Assembly (NCBI GenBank): GCA_015178975.1
Contig: WHVD01000002.1
Coordinates: forward strand, 1,116,001 to 1,180,000
Length of the DNA stretch: 64,000 nt
Direction of reading: 5' to 3'
Source: Hysterangium stoloniferum
Taxonomy: Eukaryota; Basidiomycota; Agaricomycetes; Hysterangiales; Hysterangiaceae
Shown: piece after piece, positions 54,530 to 64,000 of the stretch
Layout: each line of letters begins with the position of its first letter
Position numbering within the stretch: the stretch's first letter is position 1
The notes under the pieces: generated by a model
What the model saw: only the letters and a program-made list of their open reading frames with translations
The model's database searches: none
Told to the model about the DNA's origin: nothing
Program-made: the position numbers and the translations under genes

Positions 54530-55350
54530 TGTTATAACCCAGAATCCATCAGACTCTGCCCTTTGACATTTAACTTTGTTACATGTTCTTGGTCATCTCC
54601 CGAACCGGACTCCGACCAGACTCCTGGGACCTGCATGTCACCCCATATGCACCAGTTGTCAGACTCCACTGGACTTGCACCTCAACCTGTCTATATCTGA
54701 CACTGTGTCATATACACCAGTCCTCAGACTCCGCCAGACCTGGACATCAACCTGCTTATACCCGACTCTCTGTGTCTCATGTACCCATCACCGGACTCTG
54801 ACCTGACTCCCAGAACCCCTCTAACAGAGCATAGAACCCTGCTCCCATTATGGTCAAACAGTCTGTCATGTGTCTCATGTACCAGTCATCAGACTCCACT
54901 GGACTCCGGACTCCACCCTATATACACCCAACACTCTGTATCTCATGGACCAGTCACCAGACCCTGACTGGACTCCCCGGAACCCCTCTAACAGAGCCCC
55001 ATTCCCATTATGGTCTAATGACCTGTCATGATTCATTCTCCACCCCCATTCTGTTCCATCCCTAATTCCCAGTTTAGTATTTACTTGTTTCATTTTATGT
55101 TTAATGGTTCTGCCCTTCATTAATAACAGATTTGGTATTATTACATTTCACAGTCTATATAAGTCTCCTATATTCATGTACTTAGAATCCAGTTTGAATC
55201 TCGAACAAGTTACACCCCTGATCCAGTCTCTGCTCCTCTTGTCTGTCTGCATGCACAATTCCCAGAACTCCCATGGGAACTCTGGAATCTACATCTCCTT
55301 GTATGCATTCTGTCAGCTCGAAATATGGACACCTGAATGAGTGTACAAGG
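54530..55350 (-). repeat. Degenerate LTR of the 30577 family
   Basis: The plus strand begins TGTTATAACCCAGAATCC, the reversed 3' end of the family. It later has GGAACCCCTCTAACAGAGCCCC, ATGACCTGTCATGATT and AGTCTATATAAG, matching 30-345. The start of this LTR (right side, near 55350) is decayed. CpG sites have become TG/CA, consistent with age. Confidence 0.7.
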
Positions 55351-55378
55351 GTGCAGGTGCACAAGGAGGCCTCCAGCG

Positions 55379-55580
55379 GGGTGTAGATGGTGGCATCAGC
55401 CTTATGTCGGTGCTGTCATTTGGCCATGCCATGCTGCGTTGCATTGCAGTGTCACTGCATGACCACTACAATGTGTCTGTTGTAGGTGGCAGCATTGGCC
55501 TTATGTTGGCACTGTTGTTTGGCCATGCCCCTGCTGTGTTGCATCACAGTGCCATGTCGCTGTGTGGCTGCTTTTCATGT
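55379..55580 (+). repeat. Two ~100 bp tandem units
   Basis: GGTGGCATCAGCCTTATGTC... (55389) recurs as GGTGGCAGCATTGGCCTTATG... (55487), with shared TTTGGCCATGCC and GTGTTGCAT blocks. It is open in one frame (55341-55643), but that protein looks like repeat translation. Origin unknown. Confidence 0.45.
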
Positions 55581-55689
55581 GGGCAGCAGTGCAATTACAT
55601 AATCATGCTTGCACCTCTGCCTGTACTGTTTGTAGGTGTATAATAAAATAAAATAAATGGCAAATATATATTATAAATATTCCTGACAG

Positions 55690-56093
55690 GGGACATGTCA
55701 TGGGGAACACAATATCAGCCAACTGTAGCACTCTTGACCACTGAGGCTGAGTATATGGCACTTGCTGTCCAGAAACTGGGACCTTGGAGGAGGCCTTGGG
55801 GCAGATTGCAGTGGGCATAGAGGCCCAAAACCTTCTGCTAGAGAGTAGTAACTCTTGGCAGAAGTATCTCTTGGAAAATCTCCAGGGACTCCACAGGGAG
55901 TTCTGGGATTTCCTTGAGAACCAGGCATGGAGTTTGGAGACACTGGATGTGGAATACATATGATGGGTCTGAGGACAAGAAATCTGAGGGGTCTGAAGAG
56001 ACAGAAGAGACTGTGGGGTCTGTGGGGACTGAAGAGATAGATGAGTTGGCTGAGGAGAGCAAGAAAAATGTGGCAGAAGAAACTTTAGAGTAG
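55690..56093 (+). pseudogene. Copia RNase H fragment followed by an acidic coding-like stretch
   Basis: In the plus frame at 55698 the sequence reads SWGTQYQPTVALLTTEAEYMAL, the Copia RNase H signature. It ends in a stop near 55800. Further on, 55950-56093 is open and acidic (SEGSEETEETVGSVGTEEID) up to TAG at 56091. The two may belong to one fragment of an old Copia element inserted next to Gypsy-3, but the second part is not recognised. Confidence 0.55.
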
Positions 56094-56116
56094 TTATAAT
56101 ATATATTTTAAAAGCT

Positions 56117-56626
56117 TCAAACAAAATGCATGAAAGATGGAAAGTCCATGGGAAGTCCATTTAAGAATAAAAGGGACAAGTCAAAACCTGTAAAGCAAAG
56201 AGAGACATATGGCAACAAGGAAAAATGGTGTGAGTCCAGAGGGTATGGGGTCTGTGGGTAGTGCAATGAGAGAGAGGATAATGGACCAGGTTTGTCTGGG
56301 TAAGCCATATGGAAATCAAGTAAAATTTCCATGGCATTCCTGAGTTCCATGGCCAAAATCCAAGAGGTTTCTTCATCAGTGCCCTCATAACCTGACCACT
56401 TGACTAGGTAAAGCAGTTTACAAGTGTGTTGATGTTTATCAATGTTTGAGTCTAAAATTTGTGAGATTTCAAACTCAGATTCTCCATCAATAATGACCAG
56501 AGGGGGCAGGGGTTGTATGTGGTCTGGGATAGTGTTAGCTGTACACAACTCTAACATAGAAACATGAAATACTGTTAGGATCCCATTGTTTTGGACCCCT
56601 GCAAGCTGTTTTAACCTTGTAACCAC
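56117..56626 (-). pseudogene. Gypsy-3 integrase C-terminus with chromodomain
   Basis: Minus strand. VFHVSMLELCTANTIPDHIQ is followed by a readable chromodomain: EFEISQILDSNIDKH, CKLLYLVKWSGYEGTDEETS, and a C-terminal helix (WILAMELRNAMEIL). This is the best-preserved chromodomain in the window. The preceding integrase is separated from it by an insertion at 56636-57779. Confidence 0.85.
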
Positions 56627-56635
56627 CTAGCATCT

Positions 56636-57126
56636 TGTCATGAATGTACAAACTCAAATTTCAATAATATTCAATTTAATATTTCTTCAACATTCCTTTG
56701 ACGTTCCTTTGACTTTCTGACTCAATTTCCAACTCAACTTCTGACTCAACTTCTGATTCAACTATTCTTTGACAATCTCAAATATTTTTGACTTGTCTCA
56801 GTTTGACATCATTGATAATTCACTTTGATATCATATTATCATCATAGGTAAATGATATATAGTATATAAGGACAATGATAGGAATGAAGGAAGTCAGTCA
56901 GAAAACCTGTGTCATAATTATATTATTACTGTATTATATAATTGTTGAACTTTTCCAAGCCTTTACTTGACTTAATTATTCGTGAGCCTCTGTGTCCTAT
57001 CTTTGCCTCACACTTTATCAACAGGATGAATTAATAATTTGTCGAATGAGGCATCTGTACTCAATATTGTTGAATATTCTTCAATTGTTTATTCAACTTT
57101 ATTGAGTAAAATTTGATTTGTGTCAC
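56636..57126 (+). mobile_element. LTR inserted in Gypsy-3 (about 491 bp)
   Basis: It begins TGTCATGAATGTAC and ends GTGTCACA. Its last ~265 bp match 58840-59104 (CAGTCAGAAAACCTGT, TAATTATTCGTGAGCCTCTG). Both are related, reversed, to the Gypsy-2 LTR. I find no clean target duplication, so the ends are tentative. Confidence 0.65.
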
Positions 57127-57779
57127 ATCCCACTATCAGTCCCCCCACTCATGGTAACTGCTTGTGGCACCCCCAACACTTGTTTCTTTATATCTTAGCA
57201 CCTTAGCCTTCCATCCCAGTTCCATCCCATCTCCACATATATGTCTTACTTGCCACCTCATACTCTTTAGTATTGTTTTAGTACTTCACATTTAGTTTCC
57301 TTTGTTTCCCCACCTCATCACTTCCTTTGCTCTGTTTGACTCTTTGCTTCTTGTATTGGCCCTCCAATCATCCATCTAGCTGTAGTATAAAGCTTCTTTC
57401 ATGTATTCTACAGTTTCTCCATTCAAATATTGACTTAGATTACCCCTTTCTAGTTCTCAGTCTTTTCCCTCTCATCATAATACCCCCAAAAGTGTCTTCA
57501 GAAAACTGTGACCCTTTATCTCTCAACTCTTAGTGTTTCAGCTCTCCAGTCGGTTAAGCTAAGTGTTGATCTTTGTTTCTTATTGTACTATCCACTCTGT
57601 TTGAAATACCGGAGCATCCTAACACTTCATACAAGGGCACAACACATACATACATTGAAGTCAAGCTCTACTACATTTATGTATAGAGTCAGACCTCCTG
57701 ACTAGTATGATCTCTATCATTGCCCCCCCCCCCCCCCCCAACTAGAGCCTCCTCTTCCCTTTTTAGCTTTAGATCTTAA
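57127..57779. other. Non-coding insert remainder with a 17-base C run
   Basis: Pyrimidine-rich plus strand with no recognised gene; an uninterrupted run of 17 C at 57723-57739. It lies between the LTR and the resumed Gypsy-3 integrase, so it arrived with or after that insertion. Confidence 0.5.
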
Positions 57780-58830
57780 CAAATTCCAGGTCTACTGCTC
57801 ACATACTATATCTGGGAGCCAGAGGGTCCACAATACTGAACCTGCTTGTGCTATAATTTTAAAAGGTCCTAGATACTTCTCAGCAAGTTTCTTGGAAGGT
57901 TAGGTCATCCAGAAGAATTGGGCTTTAACAAAAACATGGTTACCAATCTTGAAGTCAGGTGGCAGGGTCCAGTTTCAGTCTGCTGAACATTGATATTGTT
58001 CCTGGGCAGATGTTATTGCAGTCTGGAGTTCCTGATGGAGTTCATCTATGTAGGTCCATGACAAATTCTTGAGCATGTGCTGAGGCCAGGTTGCATTCTG
58101 GGTGTATCATGAGGTTTGGGTTGTAACCCTTGGTGGCAAAAAAGGAGGACATGCCAGTAGTGGTGGAGGGTGCATTATTGTAGGCAAATTCTGCCAGTGG
58201 TAGCAGGGATTTCCAATTGTCCTGTTGATAGTTGCAATATACACAGAGGTATTGTTCCAATGTCTGATTGATAGATTCAGTTTGTCCATCACCTTCTGGG
58301 TGATGTTCAGACATAAAATATAATTTCATATCAAGGGTTTGTCTGAGGGATCTAAAGAAAGGGATCTAAAGAAATGAGATACAAACTTGGAGCCTCAATT
58401 AGAAGTTACATGAGATGGAACACCATGCTTAAAAAAATACATTGATGATAAAACGTTCCACAAGTTACACAGATATAATAGTACCATACATAAGGATGAA
58501 AATACCTTGCTTAGAGAATCTGTCAACAACAACAAAAATTCTGGAAAAGCCTTTAGAGTCTAGTAGGTGTTCAATGAAATCCATAGAAATGGAATTCCAC
58601 AGGAGTTCCAGTACTGGGAGTTGCTTCAAAAGGCCATATGGCTTGTGTTTCTGGGATTTGGAGTGTAAACAAGTAATGCATGATTTACAATAGTGCTTAA
58701 CAAAATCTCGGAGTCTGTGCCAAGTATATTCTCTTCAAATCATCAATAAAGTCTTGTTGAGCCCAAAATGTCCTGATAGTAAGTGATCATGTTTGTACTG
58801 GATGACTCTGAGGTGAAGGCCATTGGAGTC
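57780..58830 (-). pseudogene. Gypsy-3 integrase core and C-terminal part
   Basis: Minus strand. A zinc-binding remnant (CITCLHSKSQKHKPYGLLKQL, around 58690-58615) is followed by core sequence (SISMDFIEHLLDSKGF; VVVDRFSKQG). The segment after the catalytic Asp is damaged. Then [22 protein letters not shown] carries the catalytic Glu (near 58285), followed by [20 protein letters not shown] and the KKLAEKYLGPFKII module. CpG-poor with frame breaks. Confidence 0.85.
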
Positions 58831-58834
58831 CAGT

Positions 58835-59104
58835 CCATACATATATAGGGCAATGATAGGAACAAAGGAAGTCAGTCAGAAAACCTGTATCATAATTATA
58901 TTATTACTGTATTATATAATCATCGAACTTTTTCCGAGCCTTTCTTTGACTTAATTATTCGTGAGCCTCTGTGTCCTATCTTTGCCTCACACTTTATCAA
59001 CAGGACGAATTAATACTTTGTCAAACGAGGCATCTGTATTCAATATTGTTGAATATTCTTCGATTGTTTATTCGACTTTATTGAGTAATATTCAATTTGT
59101 GACA
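58835..59104 (+). mobile_element. Truncated LTR inserted in Gypsy-3 pol
   Basis: 270 bp matching 56860-57126, ending ATTTGTGACA. The 5' half is missing. It still holds several CpGs (GTCAAACGAGG, ATTCGTGAGCC), so it is younger than the surrounding Gypsy-3 sequence. Confidence 0.7.
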
Positions 59105-60061
59105 TCTAGTGGATTTGCTGATAGGATATCTTGCTGTAGTTTCTCAATGTCCATAATGATAATACCATGCATAACTGGATGAATGAGGTAGGTAGCATGG
59201 ACTGGCAGTAAGTTGTGTGTTCATGAAAATGGGTTCCAGATTGTGCAGGTTTACCATGACATAGTCATTACTCCCCTCTTTGGGATAGATGTCCCATTGT
59301 CTAGTTAAAGCATTGGGTTTTCCGCCAAGGTGTCCAGGGTGAAACAGATATCATATTAAGGGCAGAAAAATATTCAGACCAATGGGCTTGCTGGCAGGTC
59401 AAAGGTTTCATGATTGAAAAATATTCCAAATTTTTGTGATCAGTGACAAAATCCACTGGGGTTCCTGTGCCCTCCAAATAATGCTGCCATGCTTTAAAAA
59501 CTTCAAAGATTGCAAGAAGTTCTTTGTTGTATACATATGTCATAGTTCCTTGGGTCTGGTAAAAGTCTGGGAGAGAAATGCAACTGGGTGTACTTCTCCC
59601 TCAGAGTTCTGAATCAAAAAAACTGGCACCTAATGTGTAATCTGAGGCATCCATTTCAATGATGAGCAGGAGGTCTGGGTTTCAATGTGAAAGGATGGGG
59701 GCTGAAGAAAAAGCATTTTTCAAAAGATTGAAAGCTGCATGACACTTGTTATTAAAGTTCCACAGAGTGTCCTTGCAAGTGAGATGAGTAAGGGGAACTG
59801 TAATGTCAGAATAGTTGCAGATAAACCACCAGTAAAAATTGGCAAAGCCAAGGAAAGATTGGGTGTCTTTAACCTTGCAGGGTTCTAGCCAATCTTTGAT
59901 AGCATGTACTTTGGCTTTGTCCATGCAGAGTCCATTGGGTCCCATAATGAAACCCAAATACTCCATGGAGTCCATGCCAAAAGTACATTCTTTACCATTT
60001 GCAAAAAGACCATGTTGATGGAGCCTTCAGAGGACTTCATGGACTTGATCATTGTGTAGAG
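59105..60061 (-). pseudogene. Gypsy-3 RNase H and C-terminal half of reverse transcriptase
   Basis: Minus strand. RT thumb and connection at 60050-59682 ([34 protein letters not shown]), then RNase H (KELLAIFEVFKAWQHYLEGT, FVTDHKNLEYFS at 59530-59420). The N-terminal RT with the catalytic YxDD, protease and Gag are absent. The element is truncated at about 60062, where Tc1-like sequence begins. Confidence 0.85.
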
Positions 60062-60160
60062 TGGGTCCTTCTCCTGCCTTTTTCCACACCCACTTCCTAC
60101 CATCAGACCACACCTTCTTCCAGTCCTACACAGTGATGTGTGTGAAGATCCATTCCCAGA
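60062..60160 (-). pseudogene. Tc1/mariner transposase fragment (copy 2, C-terminal side)
   Basis: It matches 62815-62925 of the Tc1 element (TCCTGCCTTTTTCCACACCC, CTTCCTACCATCAGACCAC, CTTCCAGTCCTACACAG). It belongs with 61141-61720; the LTR at 60312-61140 and some unassigned sequence (60161-60311) lie between. Confidence 0.65.
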
Positions 60161-60311
60161 GACTCCACAAAGTATTTCCCAGACATCATATCAGGCCCTG
60201 AACTTTCTTTCAGACTAGTATGAAGTTCCAGAATCCACCAGAACCTGACCCACATCTCAGGTACCCTTCACCTCAAATCTTGCTCTGATATTTTGCCCTC
60301 TAGACACCTCC

Positions 60312-61140
60312 TGTTATGACCCAGAACCCATTGGACTCAGCCTTTCCCCAGCTAGTATCTCCAAGTGGCTTTGGTCATTTCCTGATCCGGACTCTTGCTG
60401 GACTCCCTGCATTTGTTCTAGATACTTTGGTCCATGGCCCAACCTTCACCAGATCATCCTCATCAACCCCTCTCTATTCCACTGTTCTGACTTGTCTGGA
60501 ACTCATGGCTTTCCCAGAAATACACACACTTAGTCACTATAGTGTTAGGATCCATTTATAGATAGTATTGGATATCCCCAGATATTCTGACTCACTTCCT
60601 TTGTTCCACATTTGGTAACTGACTGGTTGACAGATGTTCATTCATTTGTTTATTGTTCTTGCTCTTATTCCCTGATCTGTCCCCCATCCTTGTATCCTCA
60701 TTTATCTGACGTGTTATTATATCCTTAGTTTGGAAACAGTTCCTCTTATTATACTCCCTGACTTGTAGTACAATTATTGGAACATCTATATAGTCTTCCA
60801 TAGTCATGTACTTACTCTTTAGTTTTAATCTCGAATTAGTCTGTATCTCATTAGTTCTTATCCCTTCTGTCTTTCTGCATGCTTGATATCCAGAGAGTTA
60901 TCCAGAACTCTCTGGACTCCAGACATTCAGACCCCCTGGGAACTCCAAGTATCTGTAAACACTCCAGATATATCTGTCCTCTGAAATATGGATACCTGAG
61001 TGAGTGAACAAGGGCACAGCACATAAGCTGAAGCCAAGTCCAATCTGTACTCTGGTAATACTCTGGTACTCCACAGACATGTTCCAGGAAGTGTCTGGAA
61101 TATCCATTGGGAATTCTCCCCCAAGATCCAGAGCTTAAGA
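60312..61140 (-). repeat. Degenerate LTR of the 30577/2351 family
   Basis: The plus strand begins TGTTATGACCCAGAACCC. 60545-61130 matches the complement of 2400-2985 (CATGTACTTACTCTTTAGTT; GAAATATGGATACCTGAGTG; AGCTGAAGCCAAGTCC). Length ~830 bp fits the 841 bp reference. It appears to have inserted into Tc1 copy 2. The right edge is approximate. Confidence 0.65.
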
Positions 61141-61720
61141 ATGTGCCACAGAAAAGTTCATCCTTGCCTTCCTATGCTTCTTCCTGAACAGGGGCTTTTT
61201 CTTCTTCACCACAGCCTTCATCCTAACATCTTAAGACTATTTCACATAGTTTGGGTAAATATGGACTGGTTGGTGACATTCCTAAGGGCTTTGGCCATAT
61301 CAACAGTAGTATCAGCCTGCCCAGAACTGATGAGACACTGTGCACAGTAGAGGAAAGTATAGTAGGGGAAAGCTTGGAGGGACGACCACCAATGGACTTA
61401 GAGATATGAGAATGATGCTTAGAGCAAAGCCTAGAGACTGTGCCAATGTCATGGCCAGTAGAAGCTGCAATGTGGGTAGCTGTATGTCCAGCATCAAGCA
61501 GTGAGAGAATATGATTCTAACTAGCAAGAGACAAAGTGCACATTTTGGGAATTGGGGCATTGCTGGTTGCTAAAGGCCATGTATTTATACTCCAGCACAA
61601 TGTGGTCATGTGGCATCATGTGGCATCATGTGATTTTGTTGATAGGACCCAGTTGGAGGTAAACAATCAACAAGGCCACATGACTATAAGCATTTATAGT
61701 CATCAAGGCTGTCAGCAAAA
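61141..61720 (-). pseudogene. Tc1/mariner transposase fragment (copy 2, N-terminal side)
   Basis: Minus strand. 61580-61150 encodes the bipartite helix-turn-helix DNA-binding region typical of Tc1 transposases (one frame reads LLDAGHTATHIAASTGHDIG, then RLCSKHHSHISKSIGGRPSK). It is followed by sequence matching 62924-63010 of the intact-length element. It is more diverged than the element at 62073. Confidence 0.7.
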
Positions 61721-61728
61721 AAACCCTT

Positions 61729-62070
61729 TGTTAGGACCAGACAACCTGCCAGAACCCAGACCTTCCTTACATGCCTCCATCACTCCCTTTTTGTATGAAT
61801 CAGTGACCTAACCCTGCCCAGAGATCCCAGCTCTCATGATATATGAAATATCTGCCCCAATCGGTTGTGGTACCTGGTTATCAGTTAAACTAGTATGTTC
61901 CTTGTGCATGTTCCTGGATTCATCTCAGACTTTCCCCAGACTTTGGTCATTCCTGCCCATTCCCCATCTTCCACCCCATTATTTGTTTATCTGTTCCACC
62001 AGTATTGTAGTACAACTTGTCTATATAAACTAGACAAATTTGTATTTACACTCCAATCAGAAAATTAACT
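61729..62070 (-). repeat. LTR of the 30577 family, 3' part, split by the Tc1 insertion
   Basis: The plus strand starts TGTTAGGACCAGACAACC, like the reversed end of 30577-31417 (TGTTACGACCGGACAATCCC), and includes GTCTATATAAACTAGAC. It continues after the Tc1 element at 63670. Confidence 0.75.
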
Positions 62071-62072
62071 TA

Positions 62073-63667
62073 CAGTGAGGGACAAAACCCTTCCAATGAT
62101 TTTAGTTGTGCAAAGATTCTTGAATAACTCAAGAACCACTGTAGATACAGACCTGAAATTTGGTGGTTGGTTAGGTCTATATGTTCTCTATATGCCATTA
62201 AAATATTATGACATGACCACTGGTATTTTCCATGCTATAAATAAAATAATAATAAAATCACATTGGAAGGGTTTTGTCCATGGTATAAAAAGAACACAAA
62301 TCAAACAATCTAGTACTTGGTATGGCCTCCCTTGGCCTTCAAAACAGCCTCAACTCTTCTAGGCATACTCTCTATCAAATTCTGACAAGTAGAGGCAGGG
62401 ATCTTCTCCACTCTGTCTAAACCTCTCCCACAACTCATGAATACTCTTGGGTGCCACTTCATACTCTCCCAGCCTCTTTTTGAGGTAATACCAGAGGTGT
62501 TCAATTGGATAAGGTCAGCAGACTGAGGTGGTCATACCATGACCACAAATCCATTATCTTTAAACCAATTGGTGGCCTTCTTGCTCTTGTGTTTGGGATC
62601 ATTATCTTGCTGAAAGACCACATCTTCTGTGTTCTTCCATAATACTTCATGATTGCTTGAAGTTCATCTTCCATAATGCTAATATAAAGATCAGTATCCA
62701 TCCTTCCATCAATTTTGGTGGAATATTCTGGTCCTTCCCACAACATACAGCTTCACAACATCAGATTTCCTCCTCCAAACCTGACTGTACCCTCAACCAC
62801 CCTATCACTGAGCCCCTCTCCTGCCCTTTTCCATACCTACTTCCTCCCATATGACCACAAACAATTGATTTTTGTCTCATCTAACCAAACAAACCTCTTC
62901 CAATCATCCACAGTCCAGTCCTTGTGTCCCAGAGCAAAGCCCATCCTTGCCTTCCTATGCCTCTTAGTGAGTAAAGGCCTTTTTCTCTTCACCACAGCTC
63001 TCATTCTAGCTTTCTTAGTGCTCTATGAAAAGTCTTCACTGAAATGGACTCTCCAGTCATATTTTGAAGGATTTTGGTGACCTCAGTGGCATGTTCTGCC
63101 TTCTGAGAAGTGATTTGTTAGAGGGAATAATGAATATCTGAGGGAGAAAGCTTGCATGGATAGCCACCAGGTGCTTTGGCAAGTGATGGGCAATGGGTAA
63201 AGTGAATTATGGATATAGTAAATTGACCTCTGCCAGTGATTGCAGAGATCTGAGAAGCAGACTTGCCCTTATTGAGCAAAATGAAAATGTGGCTAACCTG
63301 AGGAGGAGTAAGAGCTTTCATGGTGTAGAATGTTGAGTTGTGGGGATGTTGTTGAACTAGAAAGTGAACAGCTATATATATATCTAATTTTGACAGGTCA
63401 CATGATTTTTATTTGCACTTCTTTGCATATAATCAATAATGTTTTGTGCTGATCATGTGATTGGGACAAAACCCTTCCAATGTGATTTTATTATTATTTT
63501 ATTTATAGCATGGGAAATACTAATACTTATGTCATAATATTTTAAGAGAATATAGATAACATGTAGACCTAACCACCAAATTTCAGGTCTGTATCTACAG
63601 TGGTTCTTGAGTTATTCAAGAATCTTTGCACAACTAAAAGTCATTGGAAGGGTTTTGTCCCTCACTG
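62073..63667 (-). mobile_element. Tc1/mariner element (1595 bp) with long inverted repeats
   Basis: It is flanked by TA (62071-62072 and 63668-63669). The ends read CAGTGAGGGACAAAACCCTT and its complement. The terminal inverted repeats are ~215 bp and each contains a second, inner copy of the GGACAAAACCCTTCCAAT motif in inverse orientation (62260-62280; 63465-63485). Length and TA target are typical of Tc1. It sits in an LTR (61729-62070 and 63670-64000). Confidence 0.92.
62330..63321 (-). pseudogene. Tc1 transposase, few disabling changes
   Basis: Minus strand start MKALTPPQVSHIFILLNKGK at 63321, with the helix-turn-helix (SASQISAITGRGQFT, GGYPCKLSPSD). Central RKARMGFALGHKDW and the catalytic region follow: FVWLDETKINCLWSYGRKY (first Asp), QQDNDPKHKSKKATNWF (second Asp), and NPIEHLWYYLKKRLGEYE near the third. 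A few stops (for example near 63115 and 63030) and a one-base loss before the third catalytic residue interrupt it. It is ~330 codons, normal for Tc1. It would cut and paste the element, but this copy is inactive. Confidence 0.85.
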
Positions 63668-63669
63668 TA

Positions 63670-64000
63670 GTGTCCCTCAGTACACTCTATCAGTTAAGAC
63701 TTGTCACAGTGTATCTTTGGAGCCCATGGGCCCTGAAACTTGGACTCTTTGGGATTTCCTGTCTCAACTTCCTCTTATCTCCACCATCCTTCCCTCTTCC
63801 CAGACCTCCCAGACTTCCCTGGTCACGCTGTCTGAAATTGGACACAACAATCATGCAAGGTTGCAGCACATGACCTGAAGCCAAGTCCTACCTGTATACC
63901 AGACTATCCATGGGTTTCCCACCAGACCCTACTCATAAGACCTGAGCTTATCAGTATTTTCTGATTGCAGCTTGCAGATTGTTTTGGTCATGCCACCAAG
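63670..64000 (-). repeat. LTR of the 30577 family, 5' part, runs off the window
   Basis: It continues the LTR at 61729-62070 after the Tc1 insertion. GAAATTGGACACAACAATCA and CTGAAGCCAAGTCCTACC match 541-600 reversed. The start of the LTR should lie just beyond 64000. Confidence 0.75.

Overview
The window looks like a transposon-dense piece of a fungal nuclear genome, most likely a basidiomycete of the Agaricomycetes. The evidence is: introns of about 48-68 nt with GT..AG ends, chromodomain Ty3/Gypsy elements, Copia and Tc1/mariner elements, a Cys pattern of the kind seen in many agaricomycete proteins, and intron-containing tRNA-Lys(CTT) genes. No bacterial operons, CRISPR arrays or phage genes are present. 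The taxonomic call is inference; the transposon calls rest on visible motifs.

Layout. 1-2985: a minus-strand Gypsy remnant (gag and protease) broken by LTRs. 2986-5718: one tRNA-Lys unit carrying a small solo LTR, an unassigned region with tandem 80-93 bp repeats, and the first copy of a ~470 bp repeat. 5719-13846 and 39027-47155: two arms of an almost perfect 8.13 kb inverted repeat separated by 25.2 kb. Each arm holds two pairs of tRNA-Lys(CTT) genes, two convergent members of an unrecognised Ser-rich/acidic gene family, and a small candidate spliced gene. The spacer between the arms holds a 5'-truncated Copia element split by a solo LTR (13983-18132), and a plus-strand chromodomain Gypsy (Gypsy-1, 19679-32571). 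Gypsy-1 is inserted in an LTR of a minus-strand chromodomain Gypsy (Gypsy-2, 32572-39012). Gypsy-1 carries unusual extra ORFs downstream of pol, themselves split by two solo LTRs. A decayed plus-strand gene with a Cys-rich motif lies antisense to Gypsy-2.

47100-52985: two further members of the gene family. The second is split by a 3.24 kb giant foldback element (49307-52544, CACTG..CAGTG ends, 3 bp target duplication, arms of 10 bp satellite repeats) and by a 331 bp solo LTR. 52986-64000: an older, strongly CpG-depleted graveyard containing orphan exons, degenerate LTRs, a Copia RNase H fragment, a minus-strand chromodomain Gypsy (Gypsy-3), an interrupted Tc1 copy, and a 1.6 kb Tc1/mariner element inserted in an LTR.

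How the parts relate: nearly all coding capacity is dead mobile DNA. Many in-frame stops are explained by CGA to TGA (C to T at CpG) changes, which suggests methylation-linked or RIP-like decay. The candidate living components are the tRNA genes and perhaps the inverted-repeat gene family. The inverted repeat must first be cleared of being an assembly artefact.
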